Shown here: in pieces, positions 44,719 through 53,243 of the stretch
Position numbering within the stretch: position 1 is the stretch's first letter
How the letters are laid out: each line of letters starts with the position of its first letter
DNA from: Clostridium mobile
Lineage (GTDB): Bacteria > Bacillota > Clostridia > Clostridiales > Clostridiaceae
Length of the DNA: 64,000 nt
NCBI RefSeq assembly: GCF_018918285.1
Contig: NZ_JAHLQF010000001.1
Span: 1,131,284-1,195,283, forward strand
Direction: 5' to 3'
Notes under the pieces: model-generated
Databases searched by the model: none
Told to the model about the DNA's origin: nothing
The model's input: the letters and a program-made list of their open reading frames with translations, nothing else
Program-made: the position numbers and the translations under genes

Positions 44719-46470
44719 TTATACAACCTTTTTCTCTAGTATTTCATTAACTCCACCCACTTCTATAGGTTTACCAATTATAAATAATGTTGATACTGTA
44801 ATAGCTATTGCCACTGGTAAAACTATAGTTATTGGTAAATTTAATCCTGCTGGTAAATAACCAAATAATATAGTAATAGCTCCTATAGTTAAGGAATACC
44901 ACATCTGAGTATTTACATGGTCTATATGGTCGCAAGCTGTCCCCATTGAAGATAGTATAGTTGTATCTGATATTGGTGAACAATGATCTCCAAATATAGC
45001 TCCAGTTAAAACAGCACTTGCATTAACAATCATATATTGAGGATCTCCTCCTCCTAGAGTATAAGCTATTGGAATTGTTAATGGCATAAGTATACCCATA
45101 GTACCATAGGAAGTTCCTGTAGCAAAGGATATTATTGATCCCATTATAAATATTAGCGTTGGTAATAAGAAGGCTGGGAAAGCATTCTGTTCAAGTATAC
45201 TAACTAAAAATTTAGCGGTTCCTAACTCTTTTATAACGCTACTTAAAGACCATGCAAGTAATAATATAACTCCTGTAATAATTAAGGATTTCATACCTTC
45301 AATCCATGTATCTATAGCTTCTCCTAACGTAAATACCTTTTGCCAAATTCCCATAATGATAGCAACAATACTAGCTAATAACGCTGCTTGGAATAAAACT
45401 ATACTAGCATCTGATGCACTAAAAGTTTCTCTTATAGCTGTAAAAGATAGTGGACTATTCATTAATGTAGCCTTTAAAGCTTCACTCTCTCCGCCCATTA
45501 TAGCCCTATATCCGTCAAAATAAAATCCTCCAAAGGAAGCGATTAATAATATACCTATTGGTATAATAGCATTCCAAACGCTTAATTTAATTCCTTCCTT
45601 AGGTTCTAGAGCAGTAGCTTCTGATGATACCATCGGTTTAGCTCCGTCTCTTAAAACTTTACCTGTAGCTCTTGCTCTTCTTTCTGCCGTTAACATAGGT
45701 CCAAATTCTCTTAAAGTTAGAGCTGAAGCAACAATAAATATTAATATCAATATATTATAAAATCTATATGGTATTGTTTGAAGAAACAATCCATAGGCAT
45801 TTACTTCTTGTCCAATTGAAGCATAAGCATCCTTTATTAAACTTATTTCATACCCTATCCATGTTGATATTAGTGCAATACCTGAAATCGGCGCTGCTGT
45901 AGCATCAACAATAAAAGATAGCTTCTCTCTTGAAATTTTCATTTTATCTGAAACTGGTCTCATTATAGGTCCTACAATAAGTGAATTTGCATAGTCATCA
46001 AAGAATACAAGCAATCCTAAGAACCAAGTAATAATTTGAGCACTTACTGGTGATTTAGCTTTTTTAGCTAAACTTTCCGCAACGGCCTTTGCTCCTCCCA
46101 ATTTTGAAACTAAGGCTATAAGACCACCAATGGTCATACATTGAAGTATAATCCCTGCATTCCATGGATCTGCCAAAGAATCTCTTACCTTGTTAATTAT
46201 ATCTAAAAATCCATAAAAAATTGCATTAAAGAAATTATGTCCAGTTAATTGTATTAAAAAAGTTCCTGAAAAAATTCCAATAAAAAGAGATATAACAACA
46301 TTTTTCGTAATAAATGCTAACACAATAGCCACAAAAGGTGGTATTAATGTTAGGAATTTAAATCTTTCAGCATTTGCTACTGCTGGATCTACCTCTGCTC
46401 CCAATACTGTAGTAGTAAATAAAAATATAAACATTAAAGTTAAAATAGTAATAATATTTTTCCTCTTCAT
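44719..46470 (-). CDS. NhaC-family carrier, probable lysine transporter (LysW type)
   Basis: The 583-residue protein has an N-terminal hydrophobic leader and about 12 transmembrane helices of the Na+/H+ antiporter NhaC family, with conserved polar segments WFLGLLVFFDDYANSLIVG, TSYGTMGILMPLTIPIA and FGDHCSPISDTTILSS. The lysine riboswitch directly upstream argues that the cargo is lysine; comparative genomics has assigned L-box-controlled NhaC-like genes (lysW) to lysine uptake. AGGAGGAGA precedes the ATG. One repeat core (GGG ACA GCT) lies at 44937-44943 in MGTACDH. Confidence 0.85.
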   Translation of the reverse strand: MKRKNIITILTLMFIFLFTTTVLGAEVDPAVANAERFKFLTLIPPFVAIVLAFITKNVVISLFIGIFSGTFLIQLTGHNFFNAIFYGFLDIINKVRDSLADPWNAGIILQCMTIGGLIALVSKLGGAKAVAESLAKKAKSPVSAQIITWFLGLLVFFDDYANSLIVGPIMRPVSDKMKISREKLSFIVDATAAPISGIALISTWIGYEISLIKDAYASIGQEVNAYGLFLQTIPYRFYNILILIFIVASALTLREFGPMLTAERRARATGKVLRDGAKPMVSSEATALEPKEGIKLSVWNAIIPIGILLIASFGGFYFDGYRAIMGGESEALKATLMNSPLSFTAIRETFSASDASIVLFQAALLASIVAIIMGIWQKVFTLGEAIDTWIEGMKSLIITGVILLLAWSLSSVIKELGTAKFLVSILEQNAFPAFLLPTLIFIMGSIISFATGTSYGTMGILMPLTIPIAYTLGGGDPQYMIVNASAVLTGAIFGDHCSPISDTTILSSMGTACDHIDHVNTQMWYSLTIGAITILFGYLPAGLNLPITIVLPVAIAITVSTLFIIGKPIEVGGVNEILEKKVV

Positions 46471-46544
46471 CTCTTCTCCTCCTAGATATCTTATACTGTT
46501 TTAAGTGAATAGTATGGGGGAGAGGACAGTCCATCACAACAAAA

Positions 46545-46574
46545 ATACCCTTAAGTCTTATCACTCAAGGGTAT
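46545..46574 (-). terminator. Terminator of lysine riboswitch C
   Basis: ATACCCTT pairs with AAGGGTAT, with partial pairing of the inner bases, and a TTTTTG tract follows on minus. It lies about 70 bp before the carrier gene. Confidence 0.88.
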
Positions 46575-46614
46575 GAATACACTAAACATGTGCGTGTATG
46601 CATATTGTTTGAAT

Positions 46615-46778
46615 GATAGCTCTCCACAAAGTAACTTTGTGACAGTCTTACTCATATTCTGGGTAAAACCAGTCATACAGCTTTAAAGCGTTAGCTGTAT
46701 GCTTCGGCGATATTTCCTTTAACTACACATCATCCTGCTTACATCTGTGTAGGTACTATTAAACATCGCACCTCTATC
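46615..46778 (-). promoter_or_regulatory. Lysine riboswitch, copy C
   Basis: Read on minus: GATAGAGGTGCG, TAGTACC, ATCGCCGAAGC, a P4-like stem with AGCTGTATG, then CTGTCAC and GGAGAGCTATC closing P1 (GATAG/CTATC). All L-box landmarks are present, and the terminator follows. Its stem sequences differ from copies A and B, so it is an independent element controlling the NhaC-type carrier. Confidence 0.93.
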
Positions 46779-46799
46779 GTCCATATTCACTTACGTTAA

Positions 46800-46828
46800 A
46801 TTGTAACACTTTTCGTATACTTAATCAA
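46800..46828 (-). promoter_or_regulatory. Promoter of the riboswitch C transcript
   Basis: TTGATT (plus 46823-46828) and TACAAT (plus 46800-46805) lie 17 bp apart on minus, about 20 bp upstream of the aptamer. Confidence 0.8.
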
Positions 46829-46847
46829 GTAATATTCTGTAAGAAGA

Positions 46848-46871
46848 ATAAACCACTTTTCAGCGGTTTAT
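46848..46871 (-). terminator. Terminator of glutaminase gene 1
   Basis: ATAAACC pairs with GGTTTAT, with CT/AG inner pairs, and TTCTTCTT follows on minus, about 30 bp past the stop. Confidence 0.7.
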
Positions 46872-46901
46872 CTAAAATTTCTATGTTTTTCTACTTTTAT
46901 T

Positions 46902-47819
46902 TTAAAATATACTTAATTCCAATTCATGAGATAAATCTTTCAGCACTTCTACTCCAGCTATACTATTTCCCTTTTCATCTAATGCTGGTCCTACTATGCC
47001 TATACCCATTTTCCCTGGGGCTACAGCCAATATACCGCCACCAACTCCCGATTTAGAAGGTAGTCCTATATTTACAGCAAACTCCCCGGATGCATCATAC
47101 ATACCACATGTTGTCATTATAGTCTTTATTATTCTAGTTACCTCTTTTGGCATAATCCTCTCTTCACTCCAAGGTGATACACCTTCATTAGCAAAGACAA
47201 GAGCTATTTTTGATAAATCTTTGCTAGTAACTTCTATAGAACATTGTTTAAAATATACATCTAAAACTTCCTCAACATCTTTTTCTATTATGCTTGTACT
47301 TTTCATAAAATAGGCTAATGCTCTATTTCTGCTTCCTGTTTTCTTTTCTGAAATATAAACGCTTTCATTTACCTTTAAATCTTCATTTCCACATAGCTTT
47401 TTTGTAAATTCTAATATCCTACTAAATACTTCATCTTTATCCTTACCTCTGATCATAGAAACTGTAGCTATAGCTCCAGCATTAATCATAGGATTTAAAG
47501 GCTTGTTCAAATCATTCAATTCAAGATCAATTATTGAATTGAATGAGTCTTTAGTAGGCTCCATACCTACTTTTGAAAATACATAATCTTTTCCATTATC
47601 CATAATAGCTATGATGAGAGATATTATTTTAGATATACTTTGAATGGTAAATTTTATTTCGTTATCGCCTGCATAAAATTCTTCTCCATTAAGAGTAGTA
47701 ATAAATATTCCTAAAGCATCTTTATTTGCCTTTGTAAGTTCTGGTATATATGATGCTAATTCTCCTTGTACAGTATATCTTCTATTGCTTTCTATTATAT
47801 TTTCAAGCAGCTTTTCCAT
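46902..47819 (-). CDS. glsA: Glutaminase, copy 1
   Basis: The enzyme hydrolyses glutamine to glutamate and ammonia. I use the ATG at 47819, nine bases after AGAGG; the longer frame to 47873 adds residues absent from the paralogue. The 305-residue beta-lactamase-fold protein has the Ser-x-x-Lys motif in FTIQSISKIIS, LNKPLNPMINAGAIA and GVGGGILAVAPG. It follows the AGCS symporter gene and is closely similar to the second copy at 49714-50628. The length matches the GlsA family. Confidence 0.94.
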   Translation of the reverse strand: MEKLLENIIESNRRYTVQGELASYIPELTKANKDALGIFITTLNGEEFYAGDNEIKFTIQSISKIISLIIAIMDNGKDYVFSKVGMEPTKDSFNSIIDLELNDLNKPLNPMINAGAIATVSMIRGKDKDEVFSRILEFTKKLCGNEDLKVNESVYISEKKTGSRNRALAYFMKSTSIIEKDVEEVLDVYFKQCSIEVTSKDLSKIALVFANEGVSPWSEERIMPKEVTRIIKTIMTTCGMYDASGEFAVNIGLPSKSGVGGGILAVAPGKMGIGIVGPALDEKGNSIAGVEVLKDLSHELELSIF

Positions 47820-47928
47820 ATTGATATTCCTCTCTTTTATATCTTTTACACAAGGCATTATCCCTCTTGTCATACTCTAACTTTATCCATATGCTAAATA
47901 TATTTTATATAGATGTTATATAAATAAT

Positions 47929-49296
47929 TTAACTTGCTTTCTTTGTTATTTCTTTAACTTCATCACTATTGAAATATCTTTCAGTTTCGTAAACAACATC
48001 TTTTCTAAGTTTTAGGAGTACTATTAGATTTATTATAATTTCAAAAGCCATGAAGAAATCGAATAATCCCCATATTGCTTCAAGTCCACCAACTGCTCCA
48101 TATATTAATCCTAAACAGTAGAAAATTCTAAAAGGAATTAAAAATTTCGTAGTCTTAATTGAATAGATAAGTCCTGTTTCTGAATAATATCCATCAACTA
48201 ACACTGTAGTGAACGCAAATAATACTATACATATAGTTACAATTAAGTCACCAGTAAATCCTAATGAATCTCTGAAAGCCATAGCTGTCAATGCAGCTCC
48301 ACCTTTACCACTTTCTAAAACTCCACTTGTAAGTATTACAAGTGCTGTCATGGTACAAATCACTATTGATGACATAAATACTTCAAATAATCCCCATATT
48401 CCCTGCTTTGCTGGATATGAAGTTGTTGCTGATGAGTGAGCAACTGGTGCTGTACCCATACCTGATTCGTTTGAATAAATTCCTCTTGCAAAACCATTTC
48501 TCATAGCAGCAAGTATTGTTGCTCCTGCGAATCCACCTACTGCTGCGCTGCCTGTAAATGCGTCAACAAATATACTCTTAAATGCTGGGATTATTCCACT
48601 TGCATTCATAGCAATAATTATAAGACTTGCTCCTACATATAATATTGCCATAACTGGAATTACTTTTTCAGCAAATTTACCTATAGTTTTTATACCACCT
48701 ATAATTACTACACCTGATATTATAGCTAATATTATACCAACTGTTAACTTATTGATTTTAAAGCTTTCGTATACAACTTCTGCCATTGAATTAGATTGAA
48801 CAAAGCCACCTATAAACATCATAAAAGTAAATACTACAGACCAACTTATTGCTACCCAGTTATATTTTTTACCTAAACCATTTTTAATATAATACATTGG
48901 TCCACCTTGAAATTCACCATTTTCAGGGTTCTTTTCACGATACTTAACTGCTAAAGTTATTTCAGCATACTTAGTAAGCATTGCTATAAAAGCAACTGCC
49001 CACATCCAGAATACAGCTCCTGGCCCCCCTATAGCAACTGCAACACCAACACCTGCTATACTGCCAACTCCTAATGTTGCAGCTAGTGCTGTTGAAACCG
49101 CCTGGAATGGCGTTACCGTACCTTCTCCTGTAGTATCTTTTTCAAATATTTTACCGAAAGTATTTTTCATTATAAAACCAAATTTCCTAAACTGAAGAAA
49201 TTTAAGTTCAAAACCATATATCATAGATACTCCAAATATTAATATTATTAATGGCCATCCCCACAGGAAGTCGGTTATCGTTTGTATTAAATCCAT
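47929..49296 (-). CDS. AGCS-family sodium:alanine/glutamine symporter
   Basis: The 455-residue carrier has about 11 transmembrane helices and the AGCS hallmarks: TALAATLGVGSIAGVGVAVA, GGPGAVFWMWAVAF, EFQGGPMYYIKNGLG and ARGIYSNESGMGTAPVAHSSA. AGCS members import alanine, glycine or glutamine with sodium. Its place between two glutaminase genes argues for glutamine, as in the glsA-glnT pairs of Bacillus. AGGAGGA precedes the ATG. Confidence 0.92.
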   Translation of the reverse strand: MDLIQTITDFLWGWPLIILIFGVSMIYGFELKFLQFRKFGFIMKNTFGKIFEKDTTGEGTVTPFQAVSTALAATLGVGSIAGVGVAVAIGGPGAVFWMWAVAFIAMLTKYAEITLAVKYREKNPENGEFQGGPMYYIKNGLGKKYNWVAISWSVVFTFMMFIGGFVQSNSMAEVVYESFKINKLTVGIILAIISGVVIIGGIKTIGKFAEKVIPVMAILYVGASLIIIAMNASGIIPAFKSIFVDAFTGSAAVGGFAGATILAAMRNGFARGIYSNESGMGTAPVAHSSATTSYPAKQGIWGLFEVFMSSIVICTMTALVILTSGVLESGKGGAALTAMAFRDSLGFTGDLIVTICIVLFAFTTVLVDGYYSETGLIYSIKTTKFLIPFRIFYCLGLIYGAVGGLEAIWGLFDFFMAFEIIINLIVLLKLRKDVVYETERYFNSDEVKEITKKAS

Positions 49297-49713
49297 TATT
49301 ATTCCTCCTAAATTTTTCTATATTTAAGAATATTGCTTTAAATGTTTAAACGTTTAAATGTTTTGTCTATTAAAATTGCGCGCATATATTAAATTAACTA
49401 TATTATATTTACATAGCCCAAATAGTTCAATTTTTAGAAAATAATAATGTCATAATAATATGGTTTTGAAATTAATAATTTAACAATAGTATTATGCCTA
49501 TATTGTTATTTTTTTATCATATTAAAGTTATATTAAACAACCTGCTATTTTTTTTTATGTTTAATTATTTTAAAAATATAATGAAAAACATAATATTTTT
49601 GAATAGAAAGAATAATAAAAATCCCTACAAAAAATTCTAGGGATTTTTATATTTTACGAACCTTTATTTAAAAATATTTATAAACCATTTGTCAGCAAAT
49701 ATTTCAGCATATT
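49297..49713. other. Gap between AGCS and glutaminase 2 genes
   Basis: It has no gene. Close to the symporter start lie three tandem 8-bp units TTTAAAYG (49337-49360), a possible regulator site. The glutaminase 2 terminator is at 49617-49648. The middle is AT-rich without clear structure. Confidence 0.65.
49617..49648 (-). terminator. Terminator of glutaminase gene 2
   Basis: AAAAATCCCTA pairs perfectly with TAGGGATTTTT, with flanking A and T runs. Confidence 0.85.
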
Positions 49714-50628
49714 CTAAAATATATTTAAGTCAAATTTTTCGGATAAATCTTTTAGCACTTCTACTCCGCCTATACTGTTTCCCTTTTTATCTAAGGATGG
49801 TCCTACTATGCCTATACCCATTTTCCCTGGAGCTACGGCCAATATACCGCCACCAACTCCCGATTTAGAAGGTAGTCCTATATTTACAGCAAATTCCCCC
49901 GATGCGTCATACATACCACATGTTGCCATTATAGTCTTTACTATTCTAGCTATTTCCTTAGGAATAACCCTTTCTTCATTCCAAGGTAATACCCCTTCAT
50001 TAGCAAAAACAGTAGCTATTCTAGATAAATCTTTACAGGTAACTTCTATAGAACATTGTTTAAAGTATGCATATAAAACTTCCTCAACATCTTTTTCTAT
50101 TATGCCTGTACTTTTCATAAAATAGGCTAATGCTCTATTTCTATTACCCGTTCTATTTTCTGAAGTATAAACACTTTCATCCACTTTTAAATTCTCATTA
50201 CCGCATAGCTTTTTTGTAAATTCTAATATTCTATTAAACACTTCATTTTTATCTTTGCCTTTAATCATAGAAACTGTAGCTATAGCTCCAGCATTAATCA
50301 TAGGATTTAAAGGCTTATTTAAATTTTTTAGTTCAAGATCAATTATTGAATTAAATGCTTCTGTAGTTGGCTCCATGCCTACTTTTGAAAATACATAATC
50401 CTTTCCATTATCCATAATAGCTAGTGCCAATGTAATTATTTTAGATATGCTTTGTATTGTAAACTTAGTATCATAATCTCCTGCGAAATATTCTTCTCCA
50501 TTTAAAGTAGTTATATATAGACCTAAAGCATTTTTATTGGCCTTTTTAAGCTCTGGAATATATGAAGCTACTTCTCCTCTATCTAAATATTTTCTGTTCT
50601 CTGATATTATTTCTTCTAAAGTATTCAT
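49714..50628 (-). CDS. glsA: Glutaminase, copy 2
   Basis: The start at 50628 gives 304 residues, matching copy 1. An upstream ATG at 50652 lacks a ribosome binding site. The same motifs are present: FTIQSISKIIT, LNKPLNPMINAGAIA and GVGGGILAVAPG. By eye the two proteins are identical over most positions and long DNA blocks match (for example near 49820-49870 and 47010-47060). This points to a recent duplication or gene conversion. It follows the MalY-type gene by 39 bp on the same strand and may be read through from it. Confidence 0.94.
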   Translation of the reverse strand: MNTLEEIISENRKYLDRGEVASYIPELKKANKNALGLYITTLNGEEYFAGDYDTKFTIQSISKIITLALAIMDNGKDYVFSKVGMEPTTEAFNSIIDLELKNLNKPLNPMINAGAIATVSMIKGKDKNEVFNRILEFTKKLCGNENLKVDESVYTSENRTGNRNRALAYFMKSTGIIEKDVEEVLYAYFKQCSIEVTCKDLSRIATVFANEGVLPWNEERVIPKEIARIVKTIMATCGMYDASGEFAVNIGLPSKSGVGGGILAVAPGKMGIGIVGPSLDKKGNSIGGVEVLKDLSEKFDLNIF

Positions 50629-50666
50629 ATCTTTGATCCCGCCACTCCTCATTATTATTAATATTA

Positions 50667-51839
50667 CTATATATTATTAATTGCTTTGTTTAAGCTATTC
50701 AAAGCTTCTTCTAAAATTTTCCTTGAACATGCAAAATTCATCCTTCCAAATCCTTCACCATTTTTACCAAATACAGATCCTTCATTCAAAACTATTTTTC
50801 CTTCTTCTATTAAAAATTTATTTAATTTTTCCTCACTCATACCCAATGCTTTAAAGTCGATCCAAGCTAGATATGTACCTTCTGCTTTAGTCACTTTTAA
50901 TTTTGGTATATTTTCATCTATATAATCTTTTAAATAATTGTAATTGCCTTCAATGTACTCCATCATTTCCTCATACCATGTCTCACCTTTTTCGTAAGCT
51001 GCAATCAATGCCATCATGCCAAATATATTGATACTTCCCATGGCATTTAACTTTAATGTAAGATTAAATTTTTCTCTTAGCTCTGAATTTGGTATAACTA
51101 TATTTGACATATGAAGTCCTGCTAAATTAAAAGTTTTTGTTGGAGCTATGCAAGTAATAGAATTTTCTTCAAACTCCTTACATATTGATGCAAAGGGTAT
51201 ATGTTTATATCCCTTGAACACAAGATCGCAATGTATCTCATCAGCAACAACTAAAATATTATTCTTTAAACATATCTCCCCTAATCTAGTCAATTCTTCT
51301 TTAGTCCAAACTCTACCTATCGGATTATGAGGATTGCATAAAATTATCATTTTAACAGTTGAATCAATTTTGCTTTCTAAATCTTCAAAATCCATATAGT
51401 ATCTTCCATCTACTTCTTTTAATGGATTCTCCAATATTACTCTATGATTATCTTCAATAGCTCCTTTGAATCTATGATATACAGGAGTTTGAATTATAAT
51501 TTTATCACCTACTGATGTATAAGTTTGTACAATCCAATATAAAGCTGACACTATAGTAGAAGTAGAAACTATCCATTCTTTACTTATGTCAAAACTATGA
51601 TGCTTCTTCATCCAATTCATAATAGAATTGAAATACTGGTCATTAAAATTTGTATATCCAAAAATTCCGTGATCTGCTCTAGCCTTGATTGATTCTATAA
51701 CTTCCATTGGAACTTTAAAATCCATATCTGCTATCCACATCTGTATAAGATCATTATTGCTACCCTCTATTTTATCATGATCCCATTTTACACAGTCTGT
51801 ATTTCTTCTATCTATTATTTCATCAAAGTTATACTTCAT
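50667..51839 (-). CDS. MalY/PatB-type aminotransferase-fold C-S lyase
   Basis: The 390-residue PLP enzyme is of fold type I. It has the N-terminal DFDEIIDRRNTDCVKWD-like segment of the MalY/PatB branch, WIADMDFKVP, LCNPHNPIGRVW, VADEIHCDLVF and the PLP lysine in APTKTFNLAGLH. The branch includes cystathionine beta-lyases, which release homocysteine or other thiols, and related aminotransferases. AAGGAGGG precedes the ATG. Substrate is not resolved. Confidence 0.88.
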   Translation of the reverse strand: MKYNFDEIIDRRNTDCVKWDHDKIEGSNNDLIQMWIADMDFKVPMEVIESIKARADHGIFGYTNFNDQYFNSIMNWMKKHHSFDISKEWIVSTSTIVSALYWIVQTYTSVGDKIIIQTPVYHRFKGAIEDNHRVILENPLKEVDGRYYMDFEDLESKIDSTVKMIILCNPHNPIGRVWTKEELTRLGEICLKNNILVVADEIHCDLVFKGYKHIPFASICKEFEENSITCIAPTKTFNLAGLHMSNIVIPNSELREKFNLTLKLNAMGSINIFGMMALIAAYEKGETWYEEMMEYIEGNYNYLKDYIDENIPKLKVTKAEGTYLAWIDFKALGMSEEKLNKFLIEEGKIVLNEGSVFGKNGEGFGRMNFACSRKILEEALNSLNKAINNI

Positions 51840-52279
51840 AAAACCCTCCTTAAATTTATACCATTTTATCTATATTATATTAACTTATTACCCTTTGTTC
51901 AAATTTTCTAAAATATTTATATATTAATCAATTAGTATTTTATTGATTAATTTATTAATCTTACATAGTTATAATTAAAATATTACTGTTAATTATAAGT
52001 TATATTATAAATTTATTATTTTTATTAAATTTTAAACATATTATTAAAATCATCATTAAAGAAAAACAAACCACTAATCCTGAGTTAAATAGTGATAAGG
52101 AAGTATGTAAAACTAAATTATCATAACGGCTGACAAACAGAGTGTTAGAAAGAGGCATATCGTCAAAGTGGCGATATGCCCCTTTTGTCACGCAGTAGAA
52201 CCGCATTTTGAGGGGTAGGAGTATAAAACCCTTACCTCCCTTATTTTCGCTTCTGTAGAACCCATAAACACAGGCTTTT
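51840..52279. other. Gap at the left border of the mobile remnant
   Basis: The first 250 bp are AT-rich host sequence without a gene. From about 52105 the composition becomes GC-richer. A hairpin with GGCATATCG paired to CGATATGCC lies at 52154-52180 and resembles intergenic DNA of Tn916-like elements. No integrase or excisionase is found. Confidence 0.6.
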
Positions 52280-52495
52280 TTAACCCCTATTGGGTGACAT
52301 TGGCGATTGATAATTAATCTTAAATTTAAGGGCGGCTTCTAGCGATTTTGCATTTAGCAGATTTTTCAGTTCAATGTCACCGTGAGATAAGTAAGCAATG
52401 TGCGGCTTATAATGTGCTTGCACAGCAAGTAATGAAGCGGTATCACCACCAATCGCTTTTTTAATTACTTCATAGGATACAAGTTTAGATTTCAT
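52280..52495 (-). CDS. Tn916 Orf8-like helix-turn-helix protein
   Basis: The 71-residue product begins KLVSYEVIKKAIGGDTASLLAVQAHYKPHIAYLS and ends in an EAALKFKINYQ segment. It resembles the small HTH protein (Orf8-like) that follows the sigma-like Orf7 in Tn916-family elements. Its start overlaps the sigma-like frame by 11 bp, as expected for the pair. Codon use is GC-richer than the host genes. The last residues past the KINYQ segment look altered. Confidence 0.7.
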   Translation of the reverse strand: MKSKLVSYEVIKKAIGGDTASLLAVQAHYKPHIAYLSHGDIELKNLLNAKSLEAALKFKINYQSPMSPNRG

Positions 52496-52925
52496 CTTTC
52501 ATCTCCTCCAATCTTTTTCGCAACTGCTTTAAGGCAGTATTTTTTTGATAACGGATTGTTGTGCGTGGCTGCTTCAATATCTCGGCTATTTTCGTATCAG
52601 TGAAACGCAGCTAGTACCGCAACAAGATAATTTCCAGTCGTTTTTCAGACAGGCATAGCAAGGCTTTTGCTAAACACTCATCCTCAACCGTTATAATCTG
52701 TTCCCGAACAACAAAGTCTGTTGGTGTATCGTATTTGACAAAGTATTCATCGGTAAAGTGCGGTTCAAACCGTTTTTGCTCATAAAGGTGTTCAAGGGAA
52801 GTTTCTTGCTTACATTTTCTACTCCAATCTCTAAAATAGCCACAAGTTGCATTGTGAAGTACAACCCTACAAAATGCTGCAAATTGTCATTCAATACGCT
52901 GTTTGTCTTTTGAGCATAACATCAT
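52485..52925 (-). pseudogene. Broken Tn916 Orf7-like sigma factor
   Basis: Read from the ATG at 52925, the frame gives a sigma-70 region 4-like protein: FAAFCRVVLHNATCGYFRDW, TDFVVREQIITVEDECLAKAL, LSEKRLEIILLRY and FTDTKIAEILKQPRTTIRYQK. Two in-frame stops interrupt it, TGA at 52887-52889 (codon 13) and TAG at 52611-52613. The rest of the frame is intact down to a stop at 52485. GGGGGTGAGA precedes the start. It is therefore a recently inactivated gene, unless the stops are sequencing errors or suppressed. Confidence 0.8.
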
Positions 52926-52963
52926 TCTCACCCCCTTTCCGTTTGGAATGGGGGTATAACAAA

Positions 52964-52997
52964 AGCCGCCTGTGCAGTAAAAACTACACAGGCGGCT
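52964..52997 (-). terminator. GC-rich terminator inside the remnant
   Basis: AGCCGCCTGTG pairs perfectly with CACAGGCGGCT and TTTTGTTA follows on minus. It lies between the AraC-type and sigma-like genes. The rest of the gap 52926-53243 holds only the hairpin at 53113-53148 and GC-richer filler. Confidence 0.85.
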
Positions 52998-53112
52998 GTG
53001 CTATATGATGTGATAGTACAAAATAGACACAACGATACCTCCTTAGTACCGCCGTGTCCTCGCTTTGGGGCGCACTTATCACGCCCCTTGTAACCCTATT
53101 TTTCAAAAGAAA

Positions 53113-53148
53113 ACAGCGGCCTTGAAATTGTTATTTCAAAACCGCTGT
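53113..53148 (-). terminator. Terminator of the AraC-type gene
   Basis: ACAGCGG pairs with CCGCTGT, with a nested TTGAAAT/ATTTCAA stem, and TTTTCTTTT follows on minus. It is about 95 bp past the stop. Confidence 0.8.
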
Positions 53149-53243
53149 TCAACTATCATATTTTGTTTGGGCGCACACTCAACTAGCCGCCAAAACAACG
53201 TTTTTTTTTTATTATACCGTTGCAGCGGTTTGTTCGATTTTAT

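Noticed and set aside
46996-50125. Pair of 105-residue plus-strand frames beginning MPIPIFPGATANIPPPTP
   Set aside because: They are antisense shadows of the two glutaminase genes and are similar only because those genes are.
51895-51915. CodY-like box AATTTTCTAAAATAT upstream of the MalY-type gene
   Set aside because: About 12 of 15 matches is weak in such AT-rich sequence, and no supporting second site was seen.
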